DNA of 64,000 bases from Puffinus mauretanicus (Eukaryota; Chordata; Aves; Procellariiformes; Procellariidae). The first letter of the stretch is position 1. Each line of letters starts with the position of its first letter. Of this stretch, positions 1-14,600 are shown piece by piece. The translations under genes and the position numbers were made by a program. The stretch spans positions 248,001 through 312,000 of the forward strand of contig JAJKFH010001371.1 of the NCBI GenBank assembly GCA_023333565.1, written 5' to 3'. Below the pieces are notes generated by a model that worked only from the letters and a program-made list of their open reading frames with translations, was not told the origin of the DNA and ran no database searches.

Positions 1-3000
1 CAGCTTAATTGCTTTCCTCACCCAATGTCATCAGAGGCAAGCACGGAGAAACACCTAACTGCGCAGTTCCTTTGGAAAGCCAGACCGCCTCCGCTGGTAA
101 CTACCAAGAGACAGATAGCATCAGCAACCCAGCCTGAAAACGCTTCTCCTCTCCGGCTTTTTATACCACTGCTCTTTGAGAAGCTTCTTCAAGGCCAGTT
201 TGATGTTTGCAAAAGCCCAGGACCAGCTCATCTGACCCCAGGATCTGTGCTGGCTTTTCAGTCCGCAGACATCAGGCGAGGAGAAGCCCAGCAGCCTGTG
301 GGCTGATGAAGATGACCTTCGGGAATTTGTTGGCTCTCTTATAGTCTCAGAGACAACAACATTTGCAGGCAAGTCCCAGGTGTCTCCAGTCAGCCAGCCA
401 CAGCCCAAAGCACTACACAAAGACCTGAAATTTAAGCTGCCATTCCTTACGCCTGCCCTCCCATGGGATTCCTGCACTACAGCGTCTCCATCAGCACGTC
501 ATTCCTCCGACCAAGCTTTCCTCTTCAACCTTTTAAACTTGTCCAAATTCAGTTTTTTGATCCCATTCTCAACTGCTTTTAAGAAGTAGGCAGTGGCAAT
601 CTTACAGTTGCTGCGGCTGGGGAAAAAGCTGAAGCACAAGCCACCCCTCTGACCTGCGCCAGGTCCCTCACAAGATGCACCCAACTCTACCATCGCGCCC
701 TCTTAGGCACCAAAATCCACCAGAAAACAGATTTCAATGCTTCTCCTGCCTGTGGGCTGCTCCTCCCTCTCCTCTTCCCCCCAGCAACACGCCTTTGGCT
801 GAAAAAGCTTCTGGAACTACAAAAACTTTTAAAAAAGTGTTAGAGAAATGCATTATTAAGAGAAGGTCATAAAAGAACAACAACTTGAGAATAGCTGCAG
901 CTAAAAATACCCTATCTCCACACCCCTTCTTTAGAGAAAACGTTATCAGATGTCACTTCCCAATGGTAAAAACATGTTTGTTTGTTTTTTAATTAAGGTG
1001 GTATTTTGAACACTGGATTTTCTTGCCAGGGAACACAGCAAGAGACCTTGGGAAAAGACCTTGTTTGCTGCCTCAAAGATCCCACTTTTCTGTGCCATCT
1101 GATGGTAAGATGCTGTCTGAAACTGGCACCTGCAAATCTGTACTTCCTTCTAGCACAACCTAACTTTGCAAAATATCTTTCTAAAGACAACAAAGTATTT
1201 TGGCCACCCCTACCGAGTTGCAGAGTGTTTCTGCAATATGGACTTATTTTTATTTTTTAATACTTCAGAGTATCGAGGTGGAGAACGTGGGAAGGAGATA
1301 ACGTCAACAAGCAGAGCAGCAGTGCGGAGCAAGCGTTGGCGCAGGGCTGGAAACCGCCTCTCGTCTGACCCAAATCCTAGGCAGGACTGGAAAAATCTGC
1401 ATTATGGACAGACTGAATTGGTTACTCAGTCTGCTGCCCCAAATCCTCCCAGCTCTAAAGGGTGTAATCGGCGTTTAGTGGACCCAAAATAGCCATGATG
1501 TATGGCAACCCGATGGCTTTCTTCAACAGTAGCATGAGCAGAATAAAGGGAGTCAATTAAATGCCCCCCAGCAGAGAGTTTTGTACCATTTCATTGCTTC
1601 AATAAGCTCTGGTTTATTGATCATGTAGAAAAATACCCAGGAATTACTGCAGGCAGGTAAGAGAACGCCTGTGCTAACATTTTAACAAACTGAGCACGTA
1701 CAAGGGGAAGGTTAGCACACCACAGCATGCTTTTTCCTCCAAAGATGTAAATGAAATCCAGGAGTAACTTCTCCAGAGGGTCCAGAAACCTTGCCCAGGT
1801 CACACTCTTTACTTTCTAACCCTTAACAAATATACACCTTTCCCCCATTCAGAAACGCTCAAAGCAATACTTTTTTAAGAAATCACACACAAAGAAGTAA
1901 TTTTGGCAGTCCGTTATTCTGGTGGCCAACTCTTGCCCTGCTGTCCCCCCCAGCTGCCCCCTTCCCTCCACCATAAAACAAGCAGCACATCTCATATGTG
2001 CCCATTCCCCCTGCTCTCTGCCTGCCCATGCAGGCATTCGTACCTTTAGTCCACCTGCTCCCCTGCCAAAGTTATTTGAAACTGGCCTGGTGCAAAATTT
2101 AGTAGCATCAAAGACATGGAGCGCGCAAGCCTCCTGCTTCCCTGAGAAGTCAGGGTGAATACCCACCAAAAAGCACTTCAAAGGACTAACCTGAAAGCGA
2201 TGAGCAGAAGACAACCACAGCTATGTTCTACTGTTAAAGAGTTTGCTAGAGGAGATGCACCGGTCTGCTGGGGGACCTCCCCGTGCCCCCCCGGAGCAGG
2301 AGGACTGGGGTTACTTTGAAGGACAGCCACCGAGCAGGACCACGGAGAGGCACTGGGAAAGAGGCAAGGCTCAGCTTCACGGCCACCACCTCCCTCCATC
2401 CGCTCAGCCCGGAGGAACTTGGAAGACGTGCCCACATGATGTCATTACTATGTTGGCGTCTAAATAAAGGAAGCTTTTTATAGTATTTCCCACTGACAAA
2501 TTTAAGCCGGTAAACCCTGATAGCCAAGACTTCGTCAAGCAGAAGGGAAGGAAAAGGGAAAACAATAACCGTACCATCACCGGGGCCAGGGCAGGTGGGC
2601 AGCGTCTCAGGAAAGAAACCAAAACAAACCCAAATTTGCTCCCTAATACCTGCATGTTGGATAAAAAGCACAGGTAAGAGCAGCGCGTAACGTAAGGGAG
2701 ATGTGTTTTTAACCATCTGTCACAAGGAAGCGCAGCCTATTTCCGGAGTAGGGGAGAGAAGGACGAAGACTAGGAGGGAGGATAGGGAGAGAAAAACTTT
2801 GCTTAAAGAGAGTAAATAAAACATACTTCCACGTCAAAGGGGTTTTCCGGCTTCACATTATTCATGTGGCAATTACTGTGCTTCCTAAAAGCAAACTGGG
2901 GGTTTCTGCATATTCAGAAGACTCTCGGCTGCAAACACCTTAAGCTCAAATCATCAGCAAGCAGCATTTGCTGGAAGTTCTCAAAAAAAAAAAAAATACT

Positions 3001-6000
3001 AACGAAAGCAAAACCATCCGTCAGTTCAGCCAAGTTCATGTGTGCCTGCGTGTCATCCTCTTCTTCGTAACTCTTCATCACTTCCACAGCGCTACGGAGC
3101 GGTTCCCCTTCCTCCCTCTGCTCCTCGCTGCATCTTCAGCCGGGCATCCACATGGAGAGCAGTTGCAATAGCCCAGTGACTCATGCTGCAGTAATGTGGG
3201 TGGGAACTGCTCCCATGCCCAGCTTCTAAGGACACAGCCTTTTATGGTATTTTTAGAGTGGAAGCTGTTGTGGTTTGTAGCACTTTGCCTTTTGTCTTGC
3301 AGGAGCCTCAGAGAAAAGAGCTCGTGCTCCCCTGGGGCTTCGGGACACAACAGCGAGGAGCCCACGCAGGTGATGAGCTCCGTGGACTTCCTCGCCCGGC
3401 CAGGCCAGGGATGCTGAGGGATGCCACCGCTCCGCGCCGCAGCACCACAGCCCATCCGTGCCATGGGCCGTTGGGTGCCTCCACCGCCCCACAACCTCCG
3501 AACCAGACATAGGAGCAGGGCACGGGTGCGAGCTGCTCTGCAGACACCTTAACTACTGCAGCCCAACTTTCTAAGGCGTCGTTCCCTGCGTCCCCTGAGT
3601 CTTACCACCCCGCGGCAACACACTAACAACCTCTTCATCATCTCCAGTGAGAAGCCACCAGACATACTGTTTCTACCCTTGATGGGCTGCTGGCACACGA
3701 GAGGCTGGCAGAGTCCCATCTGTCTTCTCTCAGGGTGAGCCATTAACTTAGGACTGCAACTCTCCAGCAAGTAGAAAATTAACTCTGTAGGGTTTCTACC
3801 CCATAAAAATTTAGCTGAAACACAGCAAGAGGTTATTAGGGAAAAGCAGGCAGGGGTGTTGCACTGAAACCAGGTTAAAAGCATCAGGGAGAAGTGCAGA
3901 AAAGCCACTCTCCAGGCTTGAGGACCACAGCACGTGCGACTCAAACTTGGCAAGGTAACGAAGCAGACTCAGCTGTGCTCTTTAAAAACTGAGGGTCACA
4001 CATGAGATTACAAGAGTATCCCAAAACATTACCCCACAGGGCTTGAAACGGGACTCTGGTTGCAAACGTGCAGTGGATTGCTTTACAGACAGCTCTCTGC
4101 TCTTCTTTGCACCTGAAGCATTATCTGCTCTAGAAGAGAAGGGCATGAAAGTTTCTGCATCCCCAATCACAACTCCAACCAGCTGCTGATTTTAGTCCTT
4201 TTAAAGCTGTTAAATTCAAGAGGAAATTAAATTATAATCTGCACACGTCTAGGAGAAAAGCTATCAGGGTGAAGGAAATGGTAATCAATCCTCCTGATGC
4301 AACGCTACTGCCGTTATTTTTTTATTCCTTCTGGAATCCCAGCGAGCTCTGGAAGGAGTCGGGACAGATGAATGACAGACCACCCTACGGACAGATTTCA
4401 CCGAGTGGGAAGATGCAGTGGGAAGCGGCTCTGGAGCCACTGCTTGGGTACAAGAGACAGAGCGGAGGGGAAGGCTGGGGCAGGTCCGCCTCAGCAAGCG
4501 CCACACAGCCCACAACACACCTTGGAGGCCAGCCAGAAAGACGACGTCTCTCCACAGACCGCTGCAACAACAAACCCTCCAGCCCTCATGCAAGTTAAAA
4601 GGCGATTCAATGCACTGCCCTCGGCGCAGCAACCCCCAGCGTCTGCCGAACAAGATGCCCGACGCCAGGGGGACAGCCAGAGCTCCCCAGACGGGGTCTT
4701 TTGCTCCCAGAGCAGATGAAACGTATTTCCAAGTTTAGGGAGTCTTCCTGCTGTTAGATAACGGATCGAGATTACAGAATTAAAGTTTAAAAAAAAATAA
4801 TCACGTGAAAGGCTCCACCCTGTTCAAAGGAATACAATGAATTTCCTGTAGTCTTGCCCTAAAGACCACATCATCACACCCGATTACTATCCTGTCTTAC
4901 TCCTAAGTCCTGCAGAGCCAGCGTGGTCATAGGAAAGCAAAATGAGCTCTGCCTTGCCTCATTTCTCATTAAACTACTAACTACACACAGCAGTGCTGTG
5001 TAAGAGGTACGGCAAGTTACTTAATTTTCATTATCTTTTACTTGGACCAGCATTATCAAATTTGATTTAAAAAAAACCCACAAAAAAAACCCAGGAAAAA
5101 ATCCGAACTGAACACAATAACCAGCCTAAAGCTCCTGCGGACAGAAGAGGGAGACATCCAAGCCTGAACTCAGGTTCACATCTCCCACGCCAGAAAGACC
5201 TCTCTGTATGAAGCCTTTAGTTACCAAAAACTGCCATTCGTACCCCGGGAAAGCCAGGGAAAGGAGGAAATGCCAGTTTGCCCCGACACGCTCAACTCTG
5301 CAGTTGCCACAGGTGACTTGGAGCCGTCCCGACCCCGGTGTGCTGGCAGAGCCCCTGCCCCACGAGACCATCCCTCCGCCCTCGCCCCCAGCCATGCAGT
5401 ACACCTCCATTTAACATCATTTTGATACTTTCGCCCACAAACAAGAAAGCTTTCCCAGCCAGCAGGTTCTCTGCAAACCTAAAAGCAGAGCCTAAAAAGG
5501 CTTTGCGGCTGATGGCGTCTGCAAAGGAGCAAATCCACATGGCCCCCCCAAGAGCTGCAGCCCTCTCCTCCTCCGGCGAGTGCTCTGGGGACCACGCCGC
5601 TGAGCCCCGCCGCAGCTGGGGTGCAGCTCCCCTGCAGCAGACCAGCCTGCGGCTTGCTGGGCCGGCCGCGGGAAGGGATGGATGCCTTTCTCCCCCTCTT
5701 CGTGGGGAAAGGGCTCCCTTTTAACAGCAGGCTGCGGAGGATGCAGAGGAAGAGGCATGGGCTTACAGCGTTGGTGAGCTGGAGGACACAACCCTGGCTC
5801 CACTGAAATGAATGGCAATGCTACTAATGAACTTACGGTGAAACTCAGATTTCCACTAGTCTTCACACAAGGCCCACCTGAACTAGAAAAGAGAGTTTGC
5901 TGGAAAGGCTGAGCTTCTTCGACCTCCGGTTCCTCGTGAGTTTTTCCTGCTTATCTTCTTCCTTCCCCCTCCCAAATTTGCAGATGGGTTTAAGTCCACA

Positions 6001-9000
6001 GCAGCTTCTGCTCTGGACACTTCTCAAAGCAGTTTGATCATCAGGATTGAGCTTGATGTAATGACTACAGGAACCCTTGCAAGGGAAAAAAAAAAAAAAA
6101 AGATAATCCGAGAAATTATGTCCTTCAAGGATCTTCAGATGGTGTATTCCTCCCAGCAGGACCAAAATTGTTTAAAAGACAGGTAAAAGCCTTCCAGCAG
6201 GAGATGCAGACAGTGGCGGGGGACCCTAACGCCCAACTTTCAAAGCCCTTTAAGATGAAAAGGAAATTCTTCATTGCCATCCCAGCCAGGAGAAAAGAAG
6301 GGGACAGTGGACTGTGACACAGGTGGCGCTTAAAACACACCGCCCATCATTTTACAGGAAGGGGGGAAAAACAGCAAAGAGACAATCATCCCACTGTGTG
6401 CATACTTAACGACCTGTCACCTTCACCAGTCCTTTGCAGGGTCACAGCCTTCAGCTAAGGATCTGCTTGGCTGGAACCGGTCTGCAAATTATATAGTAAC
6501 TGGAGGCTTTAAAAGCCTTGCAGGAAAACGTAATAAAATAAATAAAAATCAGCTGGGCAGGTTCTGTCTGACAACTCATTTTTTCCCCATCCAATACAAC
6601 GCTGCGCGCAGAGACGTGGCATGAATCAACCCATTTTGGCAGCGAACGTCTAGCCAGGAAGGGCAGGACGCGTCACCGCGCCAGTACATGGGGAACACCC
6701 TCCAAAGGGCTCTGTTTACCCAGCGGGAGCCAATGCAATCCCTACACAAAGCCTGTAAGTACATTTAAGGCTCAAAAGTAATCTGAAACAGGTCCATTCT
6801 CCCCTCCCACTCCATAAATACAATCCAAATTGGGTCATCTCCTAACAATAAATGAATGACACTCATTTAAGCTTCCGCTGCAGTGCTGACATAATCTAGG
6901 TCCTTTCATTCTCCTTGTACTGCAAGTGCTAAAGATGCTTTTGTACTTCCTCTGAAGTACTCCATTTAAAAAACCATGGTAACCAGGGCATTGCATTCAG
7001 CTGCTCTCGAAAAAAAGCCATTCCCTTCCCTCTCAATAGGCTCTTAGGAGGCTTGGACGGAAAAGCATCGCCTAATCCAAACTGGCTCCACCGGGATGGG
7101 CGCTAGGCGTAGAGGTGAGCACGAGTACTGGGTACCACTTGGGTCTGCAGTGTGAAAAACACCAGCAATATGATGGAGTATGGAGAAAGAGAGCCCTTAC
7201 CGGCGTCCTGCAGCTAAGCAGCACCCAAAAGTCCCATTTTACATCACCCAGTGTGCCAGTGCAACTGCACCATTCCATAGGTCAAACATCATATTTTCTT
7301 TAAAAACCACTGAGTGCTTCTAAATCTCTCCAATTCTTTTTAGGGGATGACAGGATTATTCAGTTCCACTATTTTAGCGTGACAAGGACCGGAAGAACCA
7401 AGAAGCAAGTTTTTCTGTTATCTTTGCGTGGCAGTAAAAGTTTAAGGGGTTTTGGTGTTTTTTTTTTTTTTCTTGCTCATTCCTAGCGCCTCAGAACTGT
7501 AACACTTTCCTGCGTGGCAGCTTTTGAAGTTCGTCTGCTGGCACTGGCGTCCTCCTGCTTTCTGAAATGGAAACATTCAGAGGTGTGAGCACAGAGATCA
7601 GATGGAAAGAACAGGGCAGCTCCCACTAAAAAAGCCATTAACTGGGAAAAAAACACCGCTGTAAAAAAGGGACATTTGTCTAAGATGGAAGCCCATTATT
7701 TGTTTTTTAAAAAAGAAAAACATTCATAGCTCTGCATTCATTTTAAAAAAAAAAAAAAATCACATGCACCAGCAGCAGAAAGACTAACGACTTTAATATG
7801 ACCTAACTGTTCCACTATCCCTTATATACAATTTCAGCAGACTTTTTTCCAAATCCCACTACATACTGCCACATTCCAAGACTTAAGGTTTTAAAAATAG
7901 AAGCCTTTAACCACAACGTCTGCAAAAATACCCCGCAAAAAAAAAAAATTTCAACAAAAATGGAAAACTTCAAGTCCTATCCTGTTACGGAGGCTACTCC
8001 CAAATGATGCAGAGAAAGACCCTTCACGTCTGTCTGTAGGAATCAGCATCGGATTCACGATAGCACTGCTGCAGAGGACTTCGTAACAAAATTCATGCCT
8101 GTTTGACAGAGATGCAAGCGTGGGAGAAGACAGGCCGTTTTAAAGATTTAAAGAACATCATCTTAAACGGGGAAACCGAGGCACATAATGATGAGCTGAT
8201 TCCTCACGCAGCAGAAAATCTATTTCTTCCGGCTAACACAACGTCATCTTTGCTAACGCAGGCTGCCGTGGCAAGAGACTGAGAGGGGTGAACTGAGGAC
8301 AAGCTCAGCAGTTGACTTCGAATTCCCCGACTCCACTCGTGCCACCATCCACTGTTACTTTTCAGGAGGAAAACAGGAGAACGCTTACGAGGGAAAACCA
8401 GACAACAGCAATTTGGGGAAATGCTCACAACCAGATGGGTCAGCCATGCTCGTGTTGGACGTGGGGCCGTAAAACCAGGTACCAGCATGCCTCCTAGCCA
8501 TCTTGTGAGACACGCAAAGGTGTTCAGAGGCTGAACTATCGTGCCCTCATTTCTAAATATAGGAGAATAATATTAAAGAGAGTCTTAAACTTCCGTAAGC
8601 AGCGAAGAAAAAAAGGTAAAATATCGAGGGGCTTGCATGAGACGCCCCCATTGCCACTGCAACATGCATGCAGCAAATCAGTAGGGTTTTTATAGCCAGT
8701 ATTTAGCATTGTTTTGTTGCTATTTTTCTTGAGACTGTAAGAGCACTCTCCTTCATATGAACCTTACAGAAGGAAAAAAAAAGAAAAAAAAATAGAAAAA
8801 GCTACCACTCCTGGCATTGCTCTGGCAGACCTCTGCTCATTTAGGCTTTTGAAGGCAGAAATTTATTATGGGAATTAATGAAGAGAATTAACGCAGAGGA
8901 GCGTGTCAGGGAGCAGCAGGCTCCCGAGGGATGGCCACGGCAGCTCTCGGCGGTGCTCCCCCATCTCCACCGCGGACGAGGCAACCGGGAAGAGTCTGCT

Positions 9001-12000
9001 CACAGTCGAGTTTATGAATGTTTCAGCAATTGCCTCCTTCGAGCAGCTGCCCAAAAGTGTACCCAAACCCGGGCCCCCTGCCACATCACCCGGCTGCCCT
9101 AACCAGTGAGCTCCTCTGCCTGTAAACCCAAGCCCTGACAGACACTGGCTGGCACGCGGGTACGCAACCCGCTCGGCACAACCGCAGACGCTCACGGCTC
9201 CCAACCTGCCGCAAGGCTTCTCCATCCCCCGCGCCGTGCTCCTCGTGGGACACCAGCCCCTTGACTTCAGATCGGCAAAGGCTCTGCTCCAGCAGGAAGG
9301 GAGAAGGTCAGGAGAAAGCTCTCCAGCAGCATTTGATCCTGCTTTGCACAGCCAGACTGTGCCGAGCTCCATCTCACGGTGGAAAGGACAGATGGGCACA
9401 CCAAGCCCCACGGAAGTTTAGCTCCCGGGACCACTAATGCCACCTCACAAGTCCCCTTGTTTAATGCGTAACATCTGTCACCTTTGGTCCATGCTCTCAT
9501 GAAGGACACGTCCATGGCATACCTCAACCTGAACAGCAGAATTTTGGTGTTGTGTTGCCACAAGGTTCTTCAGCAACACGGAAGACCAAAGCAAGCTACT
9601 TCCATCTGGAGCACGAGATGGAGAAGTCTGCAGTGCTCTGTTGTGGCATAGGGGAACCAAATGATTTTCAGAGAGCAGATGACAGCAGCCTGGTTTTGCT
9701 GCTGCTATTCCTGGTCCCAGGTGAAGAACAAATCCTGCACGCACAGCGAATACAAGCCTCATAGGAAACCACGACAGGTACCATGGGACAATCCAAAAAG
9801 CAAGAGGAGAGGAGAAGTCCCACCAAGCCACCAGCACTCAGCCAGGCGGCAGCTATTTTCTCTGCTCAGACCCATCATCAATTAAATTAGTCAGTGTTTG
9901 GGAGCCCTTGCCACGGACAAAGGCCCTTCTCAATCTGATGTAGCACCAGCCATCAGAAGATGGGGAAGGGGGAGAGCTTTAAGGAAATCCCATTGGAAAG
10001 AGAAACCAAGACACACAGGAAAAGTTTCACCAAATCCAGTTACCACCCAGTTTCTGTTGCTGCTGATGGATCTCCAATCCTCTCAACACGGACCAGCACA
10101 GAGAAAACACAAGGCTTGGCACAGAAATAGAGATTTGTAGGCTTAACTTCTAGTTGCTCCCTTCATCAGCCACCTCGAGCAAGAGCCCTCACCATTCATG
10201 GTGACTGGCACAGCTTCCCCTTTGCCTCCAAAGCCCATACCAAGTAGTACCTCCATATGCACAAAGCAGAAATCGATAGACATGCAAAGAAAAATCTTTG
10301 CTGAGGGAAGACCAGAAAACCCCAACACAACCAACACAGGCCTGTCCTCCCCCCACACCACAGTAAATTAAGCTGCTGGGAAGTGTACAATCTATTGTGG
10401 AGCACAACGATCAATTCACTGGATGCATTATTATTTCCATCAAGCCATCTCAAGGAGTAGCGCTCCTGCATAGGAACCCGTGAGTTGGGCTTTGGATGTG
10501 TTGGATTTTTATGTGTATGGACATCAACTGTGACAATTTTGAGGAAACAGGGCTGGTTATTTCCTTATCACAGCATTTGGAAAACTGAAACAAGTTCGTT
10601 TGCAGCTTTCAGTACTTTTAACTGAATGATTAAATAGAGAGAGCAGCCAACTTCTGTCTTCCTCTAGATGAACCACTGAGATCATGCTGTTAGCAAGCAC
10701 TGCTCTCCCTTCATTTTTAGCTGGAAAGACAGACAGCGCAAAGGGGTGTCCAGCTACAGAATGGAAAGACTGATAAATCGCCTAATGTTTCAGCAAGAGA
10801 ATAAATGCAAGATGTGCAACAAAAATGCCTGCTGAGTAATAGATGTGGGGTCATGTGGGCATGTTTCCAAATGCCTTCTCTTCAGTATGTTCAACGACTC
10901 CTCCAGCAAGAAAGTCAATGCAATGAAGCACAGAACGCTTTTTCCACTAAGTCTGCAATTACCCTATTTTCTCTCCAATTAGAAGATCGGTTCTAATCCT
11001 CTTCAAAGCATCCACAAAGCGTTTGCCTAAACGCAGACTCCAGAGCAGCACAGGCAAGGCAGACAGTATATCGTCATGAAATATTAAGCCGTGGGCATCA
11101 CAAAAAAGGCATCTATGTACCAAGGCAAGAAACAAAACAACCTGCAGGAGCCACTGGTGTCATGCAAACCATGTTAGGAACAAAGAACAACTGTTTACAG
11201 TGCAAGACCATGAGACAGCGGATTAAAAAAGTCAAAGAGAAGGAGGAAATAAGTGACCCACAGCTGGGCTGTGGCATGTTCTGCTACTCAGAGCAAGTTA
11301 TAGAAAGTATCTGCAAAGTAACATGCAAACTGCTGGAGAACAAGACCATCTGCAGCTGTAAACCCAGCGACTCATTCTCCTTCCCTGAGGATCCACTCTG
11401 GTCATCACTGGGGGGGATACTGGCTGAACTGGACCTTGGCTGGAGCCAGCGTGGCAGGTCTTCCACTCTTGAGCTACCATACATTGGCATTACAGCAAAG
11501 GTTTGGGCTCCAGCATTTAAGCCCTCTGTCCTGGCATCCTAAGAGACCATCTCTGCCAGGGCTCTGCAACATGAGCAGACCAAGGAGGGATCACAGATAC
11601 GTCCAACTGTCCTCGCAGAGAACCACCACCTCCTGCTCTCTCTTGGGCAGAGGATTCGGAGGGGAAACGTTTTCTCTGGTGCAGAGCCCCAGGCAGTGAG
11701 ACACAGCATGTCCTGTCTCCTCCACAGTGTGTCACTGAAACAGAAACTGCAAGTGTTCAAATGGACAAGAACAACCGCAGAAACCCTTCACCAACCCAAA
11801 GGCAGCTCAGATTCCAGGACTGAGATCCCCAATGAGTTGCACAAAATTTATCCAGCATCCACAACCATCAGCCCATTACAAAAGGCATCCGCTCTCACAA
11901 TTAACGGGCCGCAAGCTTTACAGAGGAAATCTGAGGGCAAGAGGCATCTCCATCTGCCTGGACATCCCTGCCACATCGACCACTGCAATCTTAGATGCTG

Positions 12001-14600
12001 CAACAAGCAGATCGTGCTGACAAAACCCTTGTGCCACCAGATAGGATGAGCTTCCAGGAAGACACGCCAGGATCACCTCTCCACACCACAGCTTTTCCAC
12101 AGCAAACACTTACCAAAACCATTAATGGGTGGATGACGCTGGCAGGCTGTAAAAGCCGGTACACGCACAAGGAAGGGAAGACGGTGCTGTGTCATACTGC
12201 TGGACAGAGCGGGTTTTCAGCCACTTCATTCCTGCATTTATCCTCTGGCAGCTGAAGGACCAGGGCACTGTTTCCAAGCTGTTCCTCTGTTTGACCAAGT
12301 GTCCAAGCTGAACCCTGGCACGAGCAAACCTGCCAGGGCGGCTTCGGGTGTGTTTTTCCACCAAAACGAAAACGTCTCTCGTTAACAGCGGAAACGTTCA
12401 TGGCAGGGAGGAAGCTGATCAGCTTCACTTTAGGGTTGCTCTGTCAGAAGATGCATGAACACAGCAAGGTCCGGGAAACAGGTTAATGGCTCACACAGAG
12501 GACATCTCCCTTGAACCAGGAGCAGATGCAACACCGGTAATTCAGAGCAGAGAGATCAACAATCCTTCTCCCTGCAGCAACCAACCATCCAGAACAAATT
12601 AGTAGCAACAAAAAACAGGCGGAGGTCTCTTCTTCTGAAGGTTTTTAGCCACTTCTACCTCCAGAGGGGAAATCGTAAGGACTTTACGCAGATCATTCAG
12701 CTTGTCCTCCAAGCCACGGCACCTTGTCAGCCTTCCGCCTCGATGTCAGAAATCACAAGCACACGTCAAGAGGAAGCATTTGCTTGCTGCTGTAGCTACT
12801 TTCCAACCGGGCTGACCAAATCTTCCTGTTCCTCTGCGCTCCTCCGGTACTTCCCACTCTCGGCAGCTGCTTCAAGCCTTCTCGCACACCGTGAGCAACC
12901 AGGCACTCTCACACCAGGTTACTCACTTCTGAATACAAGGAGCTGAGGCTTTTAAGGTATTAAAATGATAGGTTACTAAAATTTTATGAGGATGCTCTCA
13001 CCAGTTGCTGGTTAAATAAAAGACTCAGCTCTACAGCCATTACAGACATTACAGACAGTAATAATGAGAGTGATGATGACAATTAAAAACCCTGGGCCGG
13101 GCATCTCTGGCTCCACAGAGAGGTGAAGATAAGCGACGTGGCACGAGCCACCTCCGGGGCTGGCAGGGACCGTTCAGCAATGGGGTGTGAAACCTTTTGC
13201 TATTGGAAAGGCGCATGCAGAAATGTGTTATGCTTCAGGGCAGACAAATCCCTTCACTGAGAAGGTTAAAACCAGGACAACCCGTCAACGGGGTCTGTGC
13301 ATTCATGGTCCCCCAGCTGTGAGAAAATGAGAGCTGACAGCAGTGCCAATACAAGCAGTCTGTCCTCTCTCCTGATTTACGTGCCGACAATGCAGCCCGC
13401 GGGCACATCGTACGCGCTCTTTACATTCGGCATCCAGCTAAAACAACCCTTCCTCTCATTTCTTCTCCCACTTCGTACCAGCCAGGCTTCTGGCAACTAG
13501 GAGAGTAACCAGAACAAATAGCCCTCCTGTTCCCGTGTTTGCAGGGGTGCATCCTTAACCCAGCATTAAAAATTCTATAGTAATAAAGACACTAACCTAA
13601 GCACCTCTGCCTTGTGCCAGATTTTCAAATAAAGCAACCCACCTCAGCACGAAGCTAAGTGTCCTGCAGACCAGGGCTCCTACCGTACCACCATGGGGAG
13701 ATGCTCGTGCAGAGCAGCCAAGCGAGCCCCTCGGTGCTGCCACACACCGGCGCTGCGCTCTGCTTTACCACGCAAGCCGAAAATGGAGGCGAACGCTGGG
13801 AGCAGGGTCCCTTCCTCCCCACTGTACTTCGCATCGAAACCACAGTGGGGAACAAGCACCGGAGCTGCCCTGGAGAGGCGCATCTCAACTCGTCTAAATG
13901 GAGGAAGACCTGAGACATGGCATTCCTGCATCCTAGCTCAGCATCTTCCGCTGCTCTTCATCATCCAGCCTGCTTTTGCCTAGGATTGCACCAAAGGAAC
14001 ATCTGCATCCCCATCATCTGACTATGAAATGCCTGCCATCTCCAAACTGCAGGGTTCTGGCCAACATAGCAAGCCTTTGGAGGTCTCTGATGACTTGTTT
14101 TTTCCTCCCTCACCTATATAAGTTCATCTGAACAGCAGATGCTTCCTTTGTTGGTTTTGGTTTCTGTTTTGTTTGGAGGTTCGGAGGTTTGCTTGCTTTT
14201 CTTATTTGAGTTGCTTTTAACAAAAAGCCCAGCTCCAGGCTGTGGCGTAGCCCATGCATGAGGCGGGCTGGCAGACTGCTCTATTTGATCTGCTAATAAC
14301 TGCTGGCTTTTTTCTCTTCAATTCCAAGGCAGGCGAATAGCTCAGCCTCCAGGGAGAAGATACAGCAATTTCATCTATCTCAAACCGAGCAGAGTGCTTC
14401 AGTGCAGAGCTTGCAGAAGATGCACCGAGTTGGTGCCCTCCAGCATCTGCTCTGTAGACGGAGCACACCTGGGGACAAGCTGACCAAACGGAGAAAGCTG
14501 ACGGCTCCTCTTCACTGCAGAGGGTGTCCCAAAAACCCTCTCAAGAACTCAAGTGCATCCAATAAGCATCTGTCTTCCCTGCTACTTTCATAAATTGTAA
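1..14600. other. Non-coding stretch (intron or intergenic), no gene recognised
   Basis: No open frame here resembles a protein family I know, and none shows a coherent exon chain with splice sites. The frames are short, overlap each other on both strands and look like chance. The stretch has ordinary vertebrate non-coding features: an A run at 6086-6101, a T run at 7458-7471 and an A run at 7745-7759. A moderately CpG-containing patch lies around 8,900-9,260. If a minus-strand gene starts in the CpG island near 40.2 kb, this may be its intron; that is inference. A weak terminal-exon-like frame at 499-616 (minus) is discussed in the findings. Confidence 0.6.
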
